A stretch of DNA of 64,000 nt from Herbaspirillum aquaticum (GCF_002213425.1 NZ_NJGV01000001.1:186001-250000); one strand, 5' to 3'; counted from the first letter of the stretch, positions 21,398-29,977 are shown. The notes: generated by a model from the letters alone, not told the origin. Made by a program: numbers and translations.

Positions 21398-22348
21398 ATG
21401 TCCAAAGTCTTCCACCAGCCCCAAAGCGGTAACGACATGCCGCGCTTTGCCGGCCGTTCGACCATGATGCGCCTGCCTGCGATGGACAGTGCCGCGGGCC
21501 TGGATGCGGCCTTCATCGGCGTGCCGCTGGATATCGGCACCTCCCTGCGCGCGGGCACGCGCTTCGGCCCGCGCCAGATCCGTGCGGAATCGGTGATGAT
21601 CCGCCCCTACAACATGGCCACCGGTGCCGCGCCTTTCGATTCCCTGTCGGTGGCCGACATCGGCGACGTTGCCATCAATACCTACAACCTGCTCGAATCG
21701 GTGCGCGTCATCGAAGCAGCGTATGACGAGCTGATGGCGCATCCGGTCATTCCGCTCACGCTGGGCGGCGACCACACCATCACCTTGCCGATCCTGCGCG
21801 CCATTGCACGCAAGCATGGCCCGGTGGGCCTGGTGCATGTCGATGCCCATACCGATACCAATGACGACATGTTCGGCGAGAAGATCGCCCATGGCACCAC
21901 CTTCCGCCGCGCCGTGGAAGAGGGCTTGCTCGATTGCAAGCGGGTGGTGCAGATCGGCCAGCGCGCGCAAGGCTACGCCAGCGGTGATTTCCAGTGGGGC
22001 GTGGACCAGGGTTTCCGCCTGGTGCAGGCCGAGCAATGCTGGCATCGCTCGCTGACACCGCTGATGGAAGAAGTACGCGCCCAGATCGGCGCCGGGCCGG
22101 TCTACCTGAGCTTCGACATCGACGGCATCGACCCCGCCTGGGCGCCCGGCACCGGCACCCCCGAAGTGGGCGGACTGACTTCCATCCAAGCCCTGGAAAT
22201 CGTGCGCGGCTGCCGTGGCATGAATCTCGTGGGCTGTGATCTGGTGGAGGTCTCGCCGCCCTATGACTTGAGCGGCAATACCTCGCAGCTGGGCGCGAAC
22301 CTGCTCTACGAGATGCTGTGCGTGCTGCCCGGTGTGACCTACCGCTGA
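21398..22348 (+). CDS. Agmatinase-family ureohydrolase
   Basis: 316 aa, normal for the arginase/agmatinase fold, which releases urea from a guanidino compound using two metal ions (Mn2+, or Ni2+ in some members). All metal-binding motifs are present: GGDH at 123-126, D149-A-H-T-D153, and D240-I-D242 within SFDIDGIDPAWAPGTGTPE. Family members act on agmatine, guanidinobutyrate, guanidinopropionate or guanidine, and the sequence alone does not fix which. Because the neighbours encode an oxygenase and an amino-acid-type importer, rather than polyamine genes, I do not use speB. It is the first gene of the cluster, divergent from the LysR gene. Confidence 0.88.
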   Translation: MSKVFHQPQSGNDMPRFAGRSTMMRLPAMDSAAGLDAAFIGVPLDIGTSLRAGTRFGPRQIRAESVMIRPYNMATGAAPFDSLSVADIGDVAINTYNLLESVRVIEAAYDELMAHPVIPLTLGGDHTITLPILRAIARKHGPVGLVHVDAHTDTNDDMFGEKIAHGTTFRRAVEEGLLDCKRVVQIGQRAQGYASGDFQWGVDQGFRLVQAEQCWHRSLTPLMEEVRAQIGAGPVYLSFDIDGIDPAWAPGTGTPEVGGLTSIQALEIVRGCRGMNLVGCDLVEVSPPYDLSGNTSQLGANLLYEMLCVLPGVTYR

Positions 22349-22358
22349 GCGGCCCGCC

Positions 22359-23252
22359 ATGGAGCTGAAGATATTTCGCAGCGGCTGGGGCATGCAAGAA
22401 CCCTGGAGCCGCTGCGTGACCGAACTGCGCGAGGCTGGCTGCAGCGGCCTGGAAGCGCGCCTGCCCATGACGGTGCAGGAGCGGCATGCATTGCGCGATC
22501 GCTTGCGCGCCGAGGCGCTGGATTACATCGCCATCGTCTTCAGTGGTGTGGACGTCGTTCCACGCCAGGCTGACCGGCCGGAAATCCATTTGCAGCACCT
22601 GGCGCGCGCCTTTGACGCCGCAGCCGAACTGCAGCCGCGTTTCGTGAACCTGCTGGCCGGCAACGACCGCTGGCCCTTGTCGGAACAAGTCGATTTCCTG
22701 GGACGGGCGCAGGCCCTGGCTGATGATGCGGGCGTGCCCTGCAGCTTCGAGACCCATCGCGCCAGTTCGCTCTACAGTCCCTGGGTCACGCTGGACATCG
22801 TGCGCCAGCTGCCGCGGCTGCGCTATACCGCCGACATCAGCCACTGGGTCGTGGTGTGCGAGCGTTTGCTGGATGATCCGCTGGATGACCTCACGCCCTT
22901 CCTTGAGCGCGTACACCATGTGCAGGCGCGCGTGGGCTATGCGCAGGGGCCACAGGTGCCCGATCCCGCAGCCCCCGAATACGCGCCCGAGCTGGCATTC
23001 CACCAGCGCATCTGGGAGACGGTCTGGTCCTTCCAGCACGCCAGCGGCCATGCCACCAGCACGCTCACCCCGGAATTCGGTCCGGACGGCTACCTGCACC
23101 TGCTGCCCTATACCCGTAGTCCCGTGGCCGACCTGTGGCAGCTCAATCGCTGGATGGCGCAGCAGGAGCGCGCCCATTTCGCACGCTGGTCGCAGCAGCA
23201 CGCCATCGGCTCTTCGTCATCAACGCAGTCGTCTTCTACCGCAGGAGTTTGA
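22359..23252 (+). CDS. TIM-barrel protein, xylose-isomerase-like
   Basis: 297 aa protein of the sugar phosphate isomerase/epimerase (AP endonuclease 2-like) superfamily. Metal-site-like residues are spread along the barrel: E in CSFETHR (near 132), D-I-S-H in TADISHW (near 158), H in VHHVQAR (near 186) and the final E in TPEFGPDG. It begins 10 bp after the ureohydrolase and ends 2 bp before the oxygenase ATG. The last 15 residues are low-complexity serine-rich. No substrate can be assigned; the family isomerises, epimerises or dehydrates sugar-like or hydroxyacid compounds. Confidence 0.75.
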   Translation: MELKIFRSGWGMQEPWSRCVTELREAGCSGLEARLPMTVQERHALRDRLRAEALDYIAIVFSGVDVVPRQADRPEIHLQHLARAFDAAAELQPRFVNLLAGNDRWPLSEQVDFLGRAQALADDAGVPCSFETHRASSLYSPWVTLDIVRQLPRLRYTADISHWVVVCERLLDDPLDDLTPFLERVHHVQARVGYAQGPQVPDPAAPEYAPELAFHQRIWETVWSFQHASGHATSTLTPEFGPDGYLHLLPYTRSPVADLWQLNRWMAQQERAHFARWSQQHAIGSSSSTQSSSTAGV

Positions 23253-23254
23253 AC

Positions 23255-24319
23255 ATGCCTACCGGACAGCGCAATTTCACGGCCTTGCCCGTGATCGATA
23301 TCAGCGGCCTCTATCGCGACGAGCCGTCACAGCGCCAGGCGGTTGCCGACCAGCTGGGTGCGGCGGCGCGCGAGGTCGGGTTTTTCTACATCACCGGGCA
23401 CGGGATCGATCCGCAACTCATCGCCGGCCTGCGCGAGGCCAGCCGCGCGCTGTTTGCGCAGCCGATGCCCTGGAAGATGCGCTATTACATCGGCGATGCC
23501 TGGGGCCACAAGGGCTACGTGCCCGAGGGCGAAGAGGTCTACTCCAAAGGCCGGCCCGATCACAAGGAAGCGTTCGACATCGGTTTCGAGGTACCGGATG
23601 ACCATCCGCTGGTGCTGGCCGGCACGCCCCTGATCGGCAACAACAAGTGGCCCGAGCTGCCAGGTTTCAAGGCGGCCGTGTCCCGCTATTACGAGGCGGT
23701 ATTCGCGCTTGGCCGTACCTTGTTCCGTGGCTTCGCGCTGGCGCTGGGGCAGCCCGAGGATGCCTTCGAGTCCCTGGTGACCTGTCCGCCCTCGAAGCTG
23801 CGCCTGATCCATTATCCGGTCGACCTGGAAGCGGTCGATGCGCCCGGTATCGGTGCCCACACGGATTACGAATGCTTCACCCTGCTGCTGGCCGACCAGC
23901 CCGGCCTGGAAGTGATGAACGACGAGGGCGCCTGGATCGACGCGCCGCCTTGTTCGGTGGCAGGTGAGGAAGCCTTCGTCATCAATATCGGCGACATGCT
24001 CGAAGTGATGACCGCAGGCGCATTCCCGGCCACGTCCCACCGCGTGCGCAAGGTGCAGCAGGAACGCTATTCCTTCCCGCTGTTCTTCGCCTGCGACTAT
24101 CACACGCGCATCCGCCCCTTGCCGCAATTTGCCAACGGATCCGGGGACGCCGGCAGCTATGGCGAACTCTCCATCGGCGAGCATATGTATTCGCAGGCCC
24201 AGCAGACTTATACCTACCTCAAGCGCAAGGTGGAAGCGGGCGAGTTGGCGATGTCTGCCGATGCACTCAAGCCTGGCAGTTTTGGTTATACCCGGCCCAG
24301 GACGCCGGCTGGTCCTTGA
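23255..24319 (+). CDS. 2-oxoglutarate/Fe(II) oxygenase, isopenicillin-N-synthase family
   Basis: 354 aa from the ATG at 23255, which has a GCAGGAG ribosome-binding site. The DIOX_N part starts with LPVIDISGLY and VGFFYITGHGID. The catalytic domain has the iron ligands H202-x-D204 (GAHTDYE) and H262 (ATSHRV), and the 2-oxoglutarate-binding R271-Y-S273. The fold is that of plant-like 2ODDs and bacterial isopenicillin N synthase homologues. Members hydroxylate or oxidatively cleave amino acids, among them homoarginine and arginine. Its place beside a ureohydrolase suggests a guanidino substrate, but this is inference. It lies in one operon with its neighbours. Confidence 0.88.
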   Translation: MPTGQRNFTALPVIDISGLYRDEPSQRQAVADQLGAAAREVGFFYITGHGIDPQLIAGLREASRALFAQPMPWKMRYYIGDAWGHKGYVPEGEEVYSKGRPDHKEAFDIGFEVPDDHPLVLAGTPLIGNNKWPELPGFKAAVSRYYEAVFALGRTLFRGFALALGQPEDAFESLVTCPPSKLRLIHYPVDLEAVDAPGIGAHTDYECFTLLLADQPGLEVMNDEGAWIDAPPCSVAGEEAFVINIGDMLEVMTAGAFPATSHRVRKVQQERYSFPLFFACDYHTRIRPLPQFANGSGDAGSYGELSIGEHMYSQAQQTYTYLKRKVEAGELAMSADALKPGSFGYTRPRTPAGP

Positions 24320-24385
24320 CCCATCGTCCTTTTTTCTTTCGCTCTTTTTCTTTTCTCCAGCCGCTCACAGAAGGAGTCCAGCGCC

Positions 24386-25198
24386 ATGACCCATCCCCTC
24401 CGCAGTATTTCGTTCAAGCGCAACCTGTTCACGCTGGTCCTCTCGGCCGTGCTGCCGGTGGCAGCGTTCGCGCAGACCATGGTCCCCGGCCAGCTCAAGG
24501 TCGGCATGGAAATCACTTATCCTCCTTTCGAATCCTGGCAGGGCGACAAGGTCGTCGGTTTCGATCCGGACATGGCCGAGATGCTGGGCCGGGAATTGAA
24601 GCTCAAGCCGTCCTTTGTCGATACCAAGTTTCCCGGCCTGATCCTTGGCCTGGGCGGCGGCCAGTTCGATGCCGTCATCTCCGGCATGTACATCACGCCC
24701 GAGCGCACTGCCCAGGCCGATGCCATTGCCTACGGCAAGACCGGTGCGGCCATCATGGTGGCCAAGGATGGGGGCGTGATGCCCAGGACTGAAAACGACC
24801 TGTGCGGCCTCAAGGTCGGCCTGCAAGCGGGGACCAGCTGGGTCAACGCCTTGAAGAAACTCTCGGCCGAATACTGTGTGCCGCAGGGCAAGCCGGCGGT
24901 AGTCGTGAGCGAATTCCCGACCGCGCCGGAAGCCTCGCAGGCCCTGCTGTCGAGGAACATCCAGGCTCAGATGGAAATCGCTGGTGCCGCCAAGATGCTG
25001 GCAGAGCGCAGCAAGGGGCGCATCGTCATCAGCTCGCAAGCCCTGGTGTATCCGCAGACGCTGGGCATCTACGTCAAGAAGGGCAATACCGCCCTGTACC
25101 AGGCCTTGCAGAAAGCGCTGGCGGCAGGCCAGGCCAGCGGCGACTATGCGGCGCTCATCAAGAAATACGATCTTGAGCCCGTGGCGGTAGCCAAGTAA
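24386..25198 (+). CDS. Amino-acid ABC transporter, periplasmic binding protein
   Basis: 270 aa member of the SBP_bac_3 family (polar amino acid binding). Signal peptide of about 29 residues with cleavage after AFA, then the typical start LKVGMEITYPPFESW. Other family phrases are VVGFDPDMAEMLGREL and ISGMYITPERTAQADAI. The usual lysine/arginine/ornithine contact arginine lies in the SGMxxTPxR motif (TPER). It delivers its ligand to the fused permease-ATPase encoded 30 bp downstream. Arginine-like or guanidino ligands would suit the cluster, but the pocket cannot be resolved here. Confidence 0.9.
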   Translation: MTHPLRSISFKRNLFTLVLSAVLPVAAFAQTMVPGQLKVGMEITYPPFESWQGDKVVGFDPDMAEMLGRELKLKPSFVDTKFPGLILGLGGGQFDAVISGMYITPERTAQADAIAYGKTGAAIMVAKDGGVMPRTENDLCGLKVGLQAGTSWVNALKKLSAEYCVPQGKPAVVVSEFPTAPEASQALLSRNIQAQMEIAGAAKMLAERSKGRIVISSQALVYPQTLGIYVKKGNTALYQALQKALAAGQASGDYAALIKKYDLEPVAVAK

Positions 25199-25228
25199 CG
25201 TCGACCTTGACTCACCGGGAGCCCTCGC

Positions 25229-26758
25229 ATGGCATTGGATTGGTCGTATTTCTGGTCCCTCTTTTCGATGGGGATCTTCTGGCGCGCGTGTCTCACGGTG
25301 GTCGAGCTGGGTTCGCTGGTATGGGTGCTGGGCATGGCGCTGGGCTTCTTGCTGGCCTGCGCCCGCACCTCCGAGACGCGCTGGATCAACTGGGCCGCCG
25401 GCCTGTATATCTGGCTCTTCCGCAGCCTGCCGCTGCTGGTCGTGGTGGTGGTGGTCTTCAACCTGCCGCAGATTTTCCCGCTGACCCGCGCCGTTGTGGG
25501 TGATCCCTTCTTTGCCGGGCTGGTGGCCATGGTGCTCACCGAGGCCGCCTACATGGCCGAGATCCACCGCGGCGGCCTGCAGTCGGTCGCCCGCGGTCAG
25601 CGCGAGGCCGCACGCGCCCTGGCGCTGGGCCTGTTCGGCACGATGCGGCTGATCGTCATCCCGCAAGCGTTCCGGATCGCCTTGCCCACCCTCATCAACG
25701 AATACGTCACCATCATCAAGCTGACTTCGCTGGTATCGGTGATCTCCTTGCCTGAGTTGCTGATGACGGGCCTGCGCCTGTATTCGCAGAATTTCCTGGT
25801 GATGGAAACCCTGCTTGGCGTGGCCGTGTATTACGTCTTGCTGGTGACGCTCTTCAGCACGCTGCTGGGTTGGTTCGAGCGCCGGCTGGATCTGCAGAAG
25901 CGCCGTCCCGCAACCCTCGGCGAGGCCGACTGCGCGGCCTTGCGCAAGCAGCTCGGCAACTTGCGGGTCGCACCAGCGGCGAGCCAGGCGCCAGGCCAGC
26001 CTAGCGCATTGGAGCTGGTCAACATCCACAAAGCCTATGGCCCGCATCAGGTTCTCAAAGGCGTGAACCTGAGCGTGGGCAAGGGCGAGGTGATTTCCAT
26101 CATCGGACCCTCGGGTTCCGGCAAGACCTCGCTGATCCGCACCATCAATGCGCTGGAAAAGATCGACCAGGGCGAGATCATTCTCTTCGGCGAAGGCTAT
26201 ATCAGCGCCAATGCCTCGCTCGACAGCAGGCTGGTGCGCAATGGCATCAGCCGCATCGGCATGGTGTTCCAGGGCTTCAACCTGTTCCCCCACCTGAGCG
26301 TGCTGGAGAACGTGTTGCTGGCACCGCGTTACCATCATGAGCCGGGCGATCCGGCGCTGCGCCAGACCCAAGCGCTGCAACTGCTGGACAAGGTGGGCCT
26401 GCTGGCGCACCAGCACAAATACCCGCACCAGCTCTCCGGTGGGCAGCAGCAGCGGGTGGCCATCGCCCGCGCCTTGGCCATGTCGCCTGAGGTGATGCTC
26501 TTTGACGAACCCACCTCGGCACTGGACCCCGAGCTGGTCGGCGAGGTCTTGAAGGTGATCCAGGATCTGGCCCAGGAGGGCATGACGATGGTGATCGTCA
26601 CGCATGAGATGGACTTTGCGCTGACCATCTCGGACCGGGTGCTCTTCATGGAAAACGGCCTGGTCCAGCTGGATGCCTCGCCCCGGCACATCCGCCAGGC
26701 AACGACCACCGACGCCGCGACGCTGCGCGTGCGCCGCTTCATGGGATTGGACACTTGA
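25229..26758 (+). CDS. Fused ABC permease and ATP-binding protein, amino-acid type
   Basis: 509 aa polypeptide joining two normally separate subunits. Residues about 1-225 are a HisM/GlnP-type permease with several membrane segments ([17 protein letters not shown] first) and the EAA loop [13 protein letters not shown] linker at about 226-262 is charged and then Ala/Pro-rich. The ATPase occupies about 263-509, with Walker [10 protein letters not shown] from 293, signature LSGGQQQR from 402 and Walker B VMLFDEP near 425. No separate ATPase or second permease gene is in the cluster, so a dimer of this protein would form the whole membrane part. The next gene starts 2 bp after its stop. Confidence 0.93.
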   Translation: MALDWSYFWSLFSMGIFWRACLTVVELGSLVWVLGMALGFLLACARTSETRWINWAAGLYIWLFRSLPLLVVVVVVFNLPQIFPLTRAVVGDPFFAGLVAMVLTEAAYMAEIHRGGLQSVARGQREAARALALGLFGTMRLIVIPQAFRIALPTLINEYVTIIKLTSLVSVISLPELLMTGLRLYSQNFLVMETLLGVAVYYVLLVTLFSTLLGWFERRLDLQKRRPATLGEADCAALRKQLGNLRVAPAASQAPGQPSALELVNIHKAYGPHQVLKGVNLSVGKGEVISIIGPSGSGKTSLIRTINALEKIDQGEIILFGEGYISANASLDSRLVRNGISRIGMVFQGFNLFPHLSVLENVLLAPRYHHEPGDPALRQTQALQLLDKVGLLAHQHKYPHQLSGGQQQRVAIARALAMSPEVMLFDEPTSALDPELVGEVLKVIQDLAQEGMTMVIVTHEMDFALTISDRVLFMENGLVQLDASPRHIRQATTTDAATLRVRRFMGLDT

Positions 26759-26759
26759 A

Positions 26760-27515
26760 ATGACGATGACTAATGACGAACCCAGCCTGCGCCGCGACCT
26801 CGCCGCCGCATATCGGCTGGCCGCGCTGTTCGGCTGGGATGACACGCTCTACACGCATTTCTCGGTACGGTTGCCGCGCGCGGCCAATGCGTCGCCGGAG
26901 GATGATCGTTTCCTGATCAATCCCTTCGGGATGATGTTCGACGAAGTGCGCGCCAGCGATTTGCTGGTGGTCGACCTGCAGGGGCGCGTGGTCTCCGGCA
27001 GTGCCGATTACAACGTCGCCGGCTTCACCATCCACAGCGCAGTACACATGGCCCGTGAGGATGCGCATTGCGTCCTGCACACCCACACGCTGCCCGGCAT
27101 GGCGGTGGCAGCCTGCGAGCAGGGGCTGCTGCAGCTCAACCAGATCAGCACCGAGTTCTACCAGCGGGTCGGCGTGCATGCCTATGAGGGCGTGGCCTTC
27201 GATCTGGATGAACGCACGCGCATTCAACAATCGCTGGGCAACAACATCGCCTTGCTGTTGCGCCATCACGGCCTCTTGTCAGTGGGGGCCACGGTGGCCG
27301 ATGCGTTCGCGATCATGTTTTACCTCAATCGCGCGTGCGAGATCCAGATGGCTGCGGCACAAATGGCCTCGGTGGCTGGGCCGGTCACCGAGATCCCGGC
27401 GCACCTGAGCCAGCACGCCTGCGAGCAGCTGCAAAGCGTCGAGCATGAGCGCCAGATCCTGTGGCAAGCCTGGTTGCGTCGCCTGGACCGGATCGATCCT
27501 TCCTACCGCGACTGA
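26760..27515 (+). CDS. Class II aldolase/adducin-family protein
   Basis: 251 aa. The family's zinc-site histidines are visible in VLHTHTLPGM (near residue 108) and the later HHGLLSVG (near 168). An acidic residue follows in the catalytic loop. The N-terminus LRRDLAAAYRLAALFGW and FLINPFGMMFDEVRASDLLVV are typical of the adducin/aldolase-like domain. Related proteins cleave aldol compounds or decarboxylate hydroxy-keto acids. The ATG at 26760 follows the transporter stop by one base, indicating coupling. The substrate is unknown; it probably acts on the carbon skeleton left after the oxygenase and ureohydrolase steps. Confidence 0.8.
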   Translation: MTMTNDEPSLRRDLAAAYRLAALFGWDDTLYTHFSVRLPRAANASPEDDRFLINPFGMMFDEVRASDLLVVDLQGRVVSGSADYNVAGFTIHSAVHMAREDAHCVLHTHTLPGMAVAACEQGLLQLNQISTEFYQRVGVHAYEGVAFDLDERTRIQQSLGNNIALLLRHHGLLSVGATVADAFAIMFYLNRACEIQMAAAQMASVAGPVTEIPAHLSQHACEQLQSVEHERQILWQAWLRRLDRIDPSYRD

Positions 27516-27526
27516 GGGCCACACCC

Positions 27527-28471
27527 ATGCCGACCCTGTTGATTTGCAGCGCGACCGATGACCTCAGCGACCTGCACGTGGTGTTTCGTGAAGAGGCTGC
27601 GCGCCGCATGCCGGCGCTGCAGGTGCGGCTGTGGCCGGACCTGCCTGATCCGGACGATGTGGAGGCGGTTGCCGGCTGGTATCCGCCGGCCGGGGTTATC
27701 GAGCGCTTGTCCAATCTGCGCCTGATTTCTTCGATTGCGGCCGGAGTCGATCATGTGCTCGATGCCGCGCGGGCTCACCCTGACGTGCCGCTGTGCCGTA
27801 TCGTCGATCCCGCACTGGCCGCAGGCATGGCTGAATACGTGCTGTGGGCCGTGTTGTATTACCACCGTGCGCTGGACCAGGCGTTGCAGCAGCAAGTGCA
27901 GCGTGTGTGGAAGATTCCGTCGCAAAAGCCGGCGCATCAGACGCATGTTGGCCTGATGGGGCTGGGTGCGCTCGGTAGCCATCTGGCCGGCGTGTTGCGC
28001 GGTCAGGGTTTCACGGTCAGTGGCTGGTCGCGTTCGGCACATCACATCGAGGGCGTGAGGACTTATGCCGGGGACGATGCGCTTCATGCCTTCCTGCAGG
28101 CACCCGATATCGTGGTCTGCCTCTTGCCGCTGACCGATGCCACCCGCAAGCTGCTGGGGCGCGACGTATTTGCGGCGATGAAGCCGGGCGCAGCGCTGGT
28201 GCATTGCGGCCGGGGAGAGCACCTGGTGGAGGAGGACCTGTTGATGGCATTGGACCGGCAGCATTTGCGCGGGGCCGTGCTGGATGTCTTTGCGCAGGAG
28301 CCGTTGCCCGCATCAAACGCGCTGTGGTCGCACCCGCGCGTGGTGGTTACGCCGCATATGGCGTCGAGTGCGCAGCCTTCGGTCATCGTCGGGCAGATTC
28401 TGGATAACTTGCAGCGGCTGCGCCGTGGAGAGGCTGCGTTGCATGAGGTTGATCGGAGCCGGGGATATTAG
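27527..28471 (+). CDS. D-2-hydroxyacid dehydrogenase, GhrA type
   Basis: 314 aa NAD(P)-dependent dehydrogenase of the glyoxylate/hydroxypyruvate reductase A group. The nucleotide fold GLMGLGALGSHLAGVL is near residue 142. The catalytic set is complete: arginine in HCGRGEHL, glutamate in FAQEPLP and histidine in TPHMASSA. The ATG at 27527 is 11 bp after the aldolase stop and gives the usual N-terminus. It is the last gene of the cluster and probably reduces a 2-keto product, glyoxylate being the simplest option. No terminator is obvious between it and the AT-richer island that begins a few bases later. Confidence 0.88.
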   Translation: MPTLLICSATDDLSDLHVVFREEAARRMPALQVRLWPDLPDPDDVEAVAGWYPPAGVIERLSNLRLISSIAAGVDHVLDAARAHPDVPLCRIVDPALAAGMAEYVLWAVLYYHRALDQALQQQVQRVWKIPSQKPAHQTHVGLMGLGALGSHLAGVLRGQGFTVSGWSRSAHHIEGVRTYAGDDALHAFLQAPDIVVCLLPLTDATRKLLGRDVFAAMKPGAALVHCGRGEHLVEEDLLMALDRQHLRGAVLDVFAQEPLPASNALWSHPRVVVTPHMASSAQPSVIVGQILDNLQRLRRGEAALHEVDRSRGY

Positions 28472-28511
28472 AAGAGGAGGGCGGTGCTGACCTGGAATTG
28501 CGTATCCGCTC

Positions 28512-28679
28512 ATGGCGAGAGAGGAAATGACTAGTCACCAAATTCATATTGCAGTTCATGGACATGGGCTTAATCCATATAATGCCTTAGGTCGGTGGTG
28601 GTATGGCAAGCCTGATTGGGCAAAGAATCTTCAAATCAACATTGGCGGTAAAGCGGCTAGCGGAGTTGGTAATGACTAA
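28512..28679 (+). pseudogene. Short C-terminal stub, possibly of a secreted toxin
   Basis: An open frame of 55 codons from ATG 28512 (or 28527) ending GKAASGVGND. The last codons overlap the start of the next gene in the pattern AATGACTAA, a tight coupling typical of toxin-immunity pairs. No N-terminal translocation or pre-toxin domain precedes it. I do not recognise the domain. It could also be an intact small protein with the AGAGG-like site at about 28520. Confidence 0.35.
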
Positions 28680-29103
28680 TGTCGAAAAAAATAATTTGTT
28701 TAGTCACACTGACCTGGAGTATCCAGTTTTAATGTCCGGCCAAGGGTACATGTCAATATTCAAAGATGCTGACGCTTTGACTACTTGCTCGAGTACTGCT
28801 TTTGAGAATTCTGTATATCAGAAGTCGAATTTTATCGATACTTCAGGAGCGCAGTTCCGAGTTTCTTCTGTCGAGAAGAAAGGGTTTGCTAAACCTTTTT
28901 TTGGTTTTCGCCTGATGACGGCTCGTCAGATGATTGTTGATTTAAGTTTTTTGAAGATGGGAGATCTAACTTTTTCTGATGTTGTCAGGGAAGTTTCGAA
29001 CACTATAAAAAATTCGAATTTGGGTGCTGATCCAGATTTCTTTGAGGGAATAGTGGTGTCTTCGAAAACGACCAAAGAATTCTTTGAGGCGTTGGCTAAG
29101 TAG
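28672..29103 (+). CDS. Immunity-like hypothetical protein (possibly cut by in-frame TAG)
   Basis: 143 aa from ATG 28672, which overlaps the stop of the preceding stub. It is small, with mixed alpha/beta character and no signal peptide or membrane segment (begins MTNVEKNNLFSHTDLEYPVL). I do not recognise a named family. After its TAG at 29101-29103 the same frame stays open for another 65 codons to a TGA at 29299-29301, with protein-like composition (ELFIGGTPALVAS, GDFIFMEYRRKGKM). An ancestral product of about 208 aa broken by one nonsense change is therefore plausible. The immunity role is inferred from position, size and overlap only. Confidence 0.5.
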   Translation: MTNVEKNNLFSHTDLEYPVLMSGQGYMSIFKDADALTTCSSTAFENSVYQKSNFIDTSGAQFRVSSVEKKGFAKPFFGFRLMTARQMIVDLSFLKMGDLTFSDVVREVSNTIKNSNLGADPDFFEGIVVSSKTTKEFFEALAK

Positions 29104-29301
29104 ACTGCGGATACCTTTTCAATTACCTCAGGAATTAGATGGGCGCTCGACTTGTCGGTGTGCGAGCTTTTTATAGGCGGGACTCCTGCTTTAGTTGCAT
29201 CGGTAAGCTGTACGTTGGGGGTGCCGCCAGTCACCTTCGGTGATTTCATCTTTATGGAATACAGACGCAAGGGAAAGATGATTGATCAGTTCTGTGAGTG
29301 A

Positions 29302-29488
29302 CGTCGTCGAAAAGTTTTTTGCTGGTGACGCGAGAGAAGTTGAGTGCGTATCGAGCTGAGCAATAGTTTTGTGCAAACAGGTGTGCGCGCCGTGCAATGG
29401 CAGGTCCTTGATACCCGGAAGCGAAAGCATTTGAAGACGGCCGAGGTGTTCAACTAAATATGGATTCGACCTTTAAAGGCTTCATTGA
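29302..29488. other. Non-coding or degraded stretch between immunity-like genes
   Basis: 187 bp with only short open pieces, such as a plus-strand frame ending VQWQVLDTRKRKHLK and a few residues more. Nothing here supports an intact gene. It probably represents eroded coding sequence. Confidence 0.3.
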
Positions 29489-29977
29489 TTGAGTAAATAT
29501 ATAAACAATTCTTTCGAAGTCGTGTTTGAAAAGGTGCCACCACAGAAGATTGGTGAGCTTGTTAGCGAGCTTCTATCTCATGCGGGCGAGACTGAATGTA
29601 TCGAATTTTCCGAGGAAAACGCAGGGGGAGATAGTCGTGCGTTTACCCCAGATGAGCTGGCTGACAAGCTATCGACCGGGCCGGACTTGACGGCGATGAT
29701 TCGTGTACGACGCTTCAACACAAGTGCTGCGATTATTGATCTTGTGCTGATGAGAGCGATCAAGTATGACAACATCATTGATCTGGAGATTAGCTTCGAC
29801 ATCGATGATGGGGGAAAATCAACGGAGATAATGCAAGCTTTGCATCAGTATGCATTGGGCATCGCAAGCTCGTTTTCGACGGGCGATGTGTACGGTGGAA
29901 TGGAGCCTGCTAGGGATTGTGCGACCAGATACTTTACAAATTCCAAGTCTGGCCCACTCCCATTTAGCGAGGATTAG
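29489..29977 (+). CDS. Immunity-like hypothetical protein, TTG start
   Basis: 162 aa, with TTG at 29489 as the only reasonable start (MSKYINNSFEVVFEKVP). It is acidic, with no signal or membrane segment. The C-terminal phrase DVYGGMEPARDCATRYFT followed by GPLPF resembles the end of several immunity proteins that I know from Rhs and CDI loci, where an FGGLEPA-like motif precedes a TRxFT motif. Its stop at 29975-29977 sits at the boundary with the Hint-toxin fragment, which is open from 29968 in another frame. That arrangement suggests this immunity gene belonged to an earlier toxin tip that was later displaced. No cognate toxin is left upstream. Confidence 0.55.
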   Translation: MSKYINNSFEVVFEKVPPQKIGELVSELLSHAGETECIEFSEENAGGDSRAFTPDELADKLSTGPDLTAMIRVRRFNTSAAIIDLVLMRAIKYDNIIDLEISFDIDDGGKSTEIMQALHQYALGIASSFSTGDVYGGMEPARDCATRYFTNSKSGPLPFSED

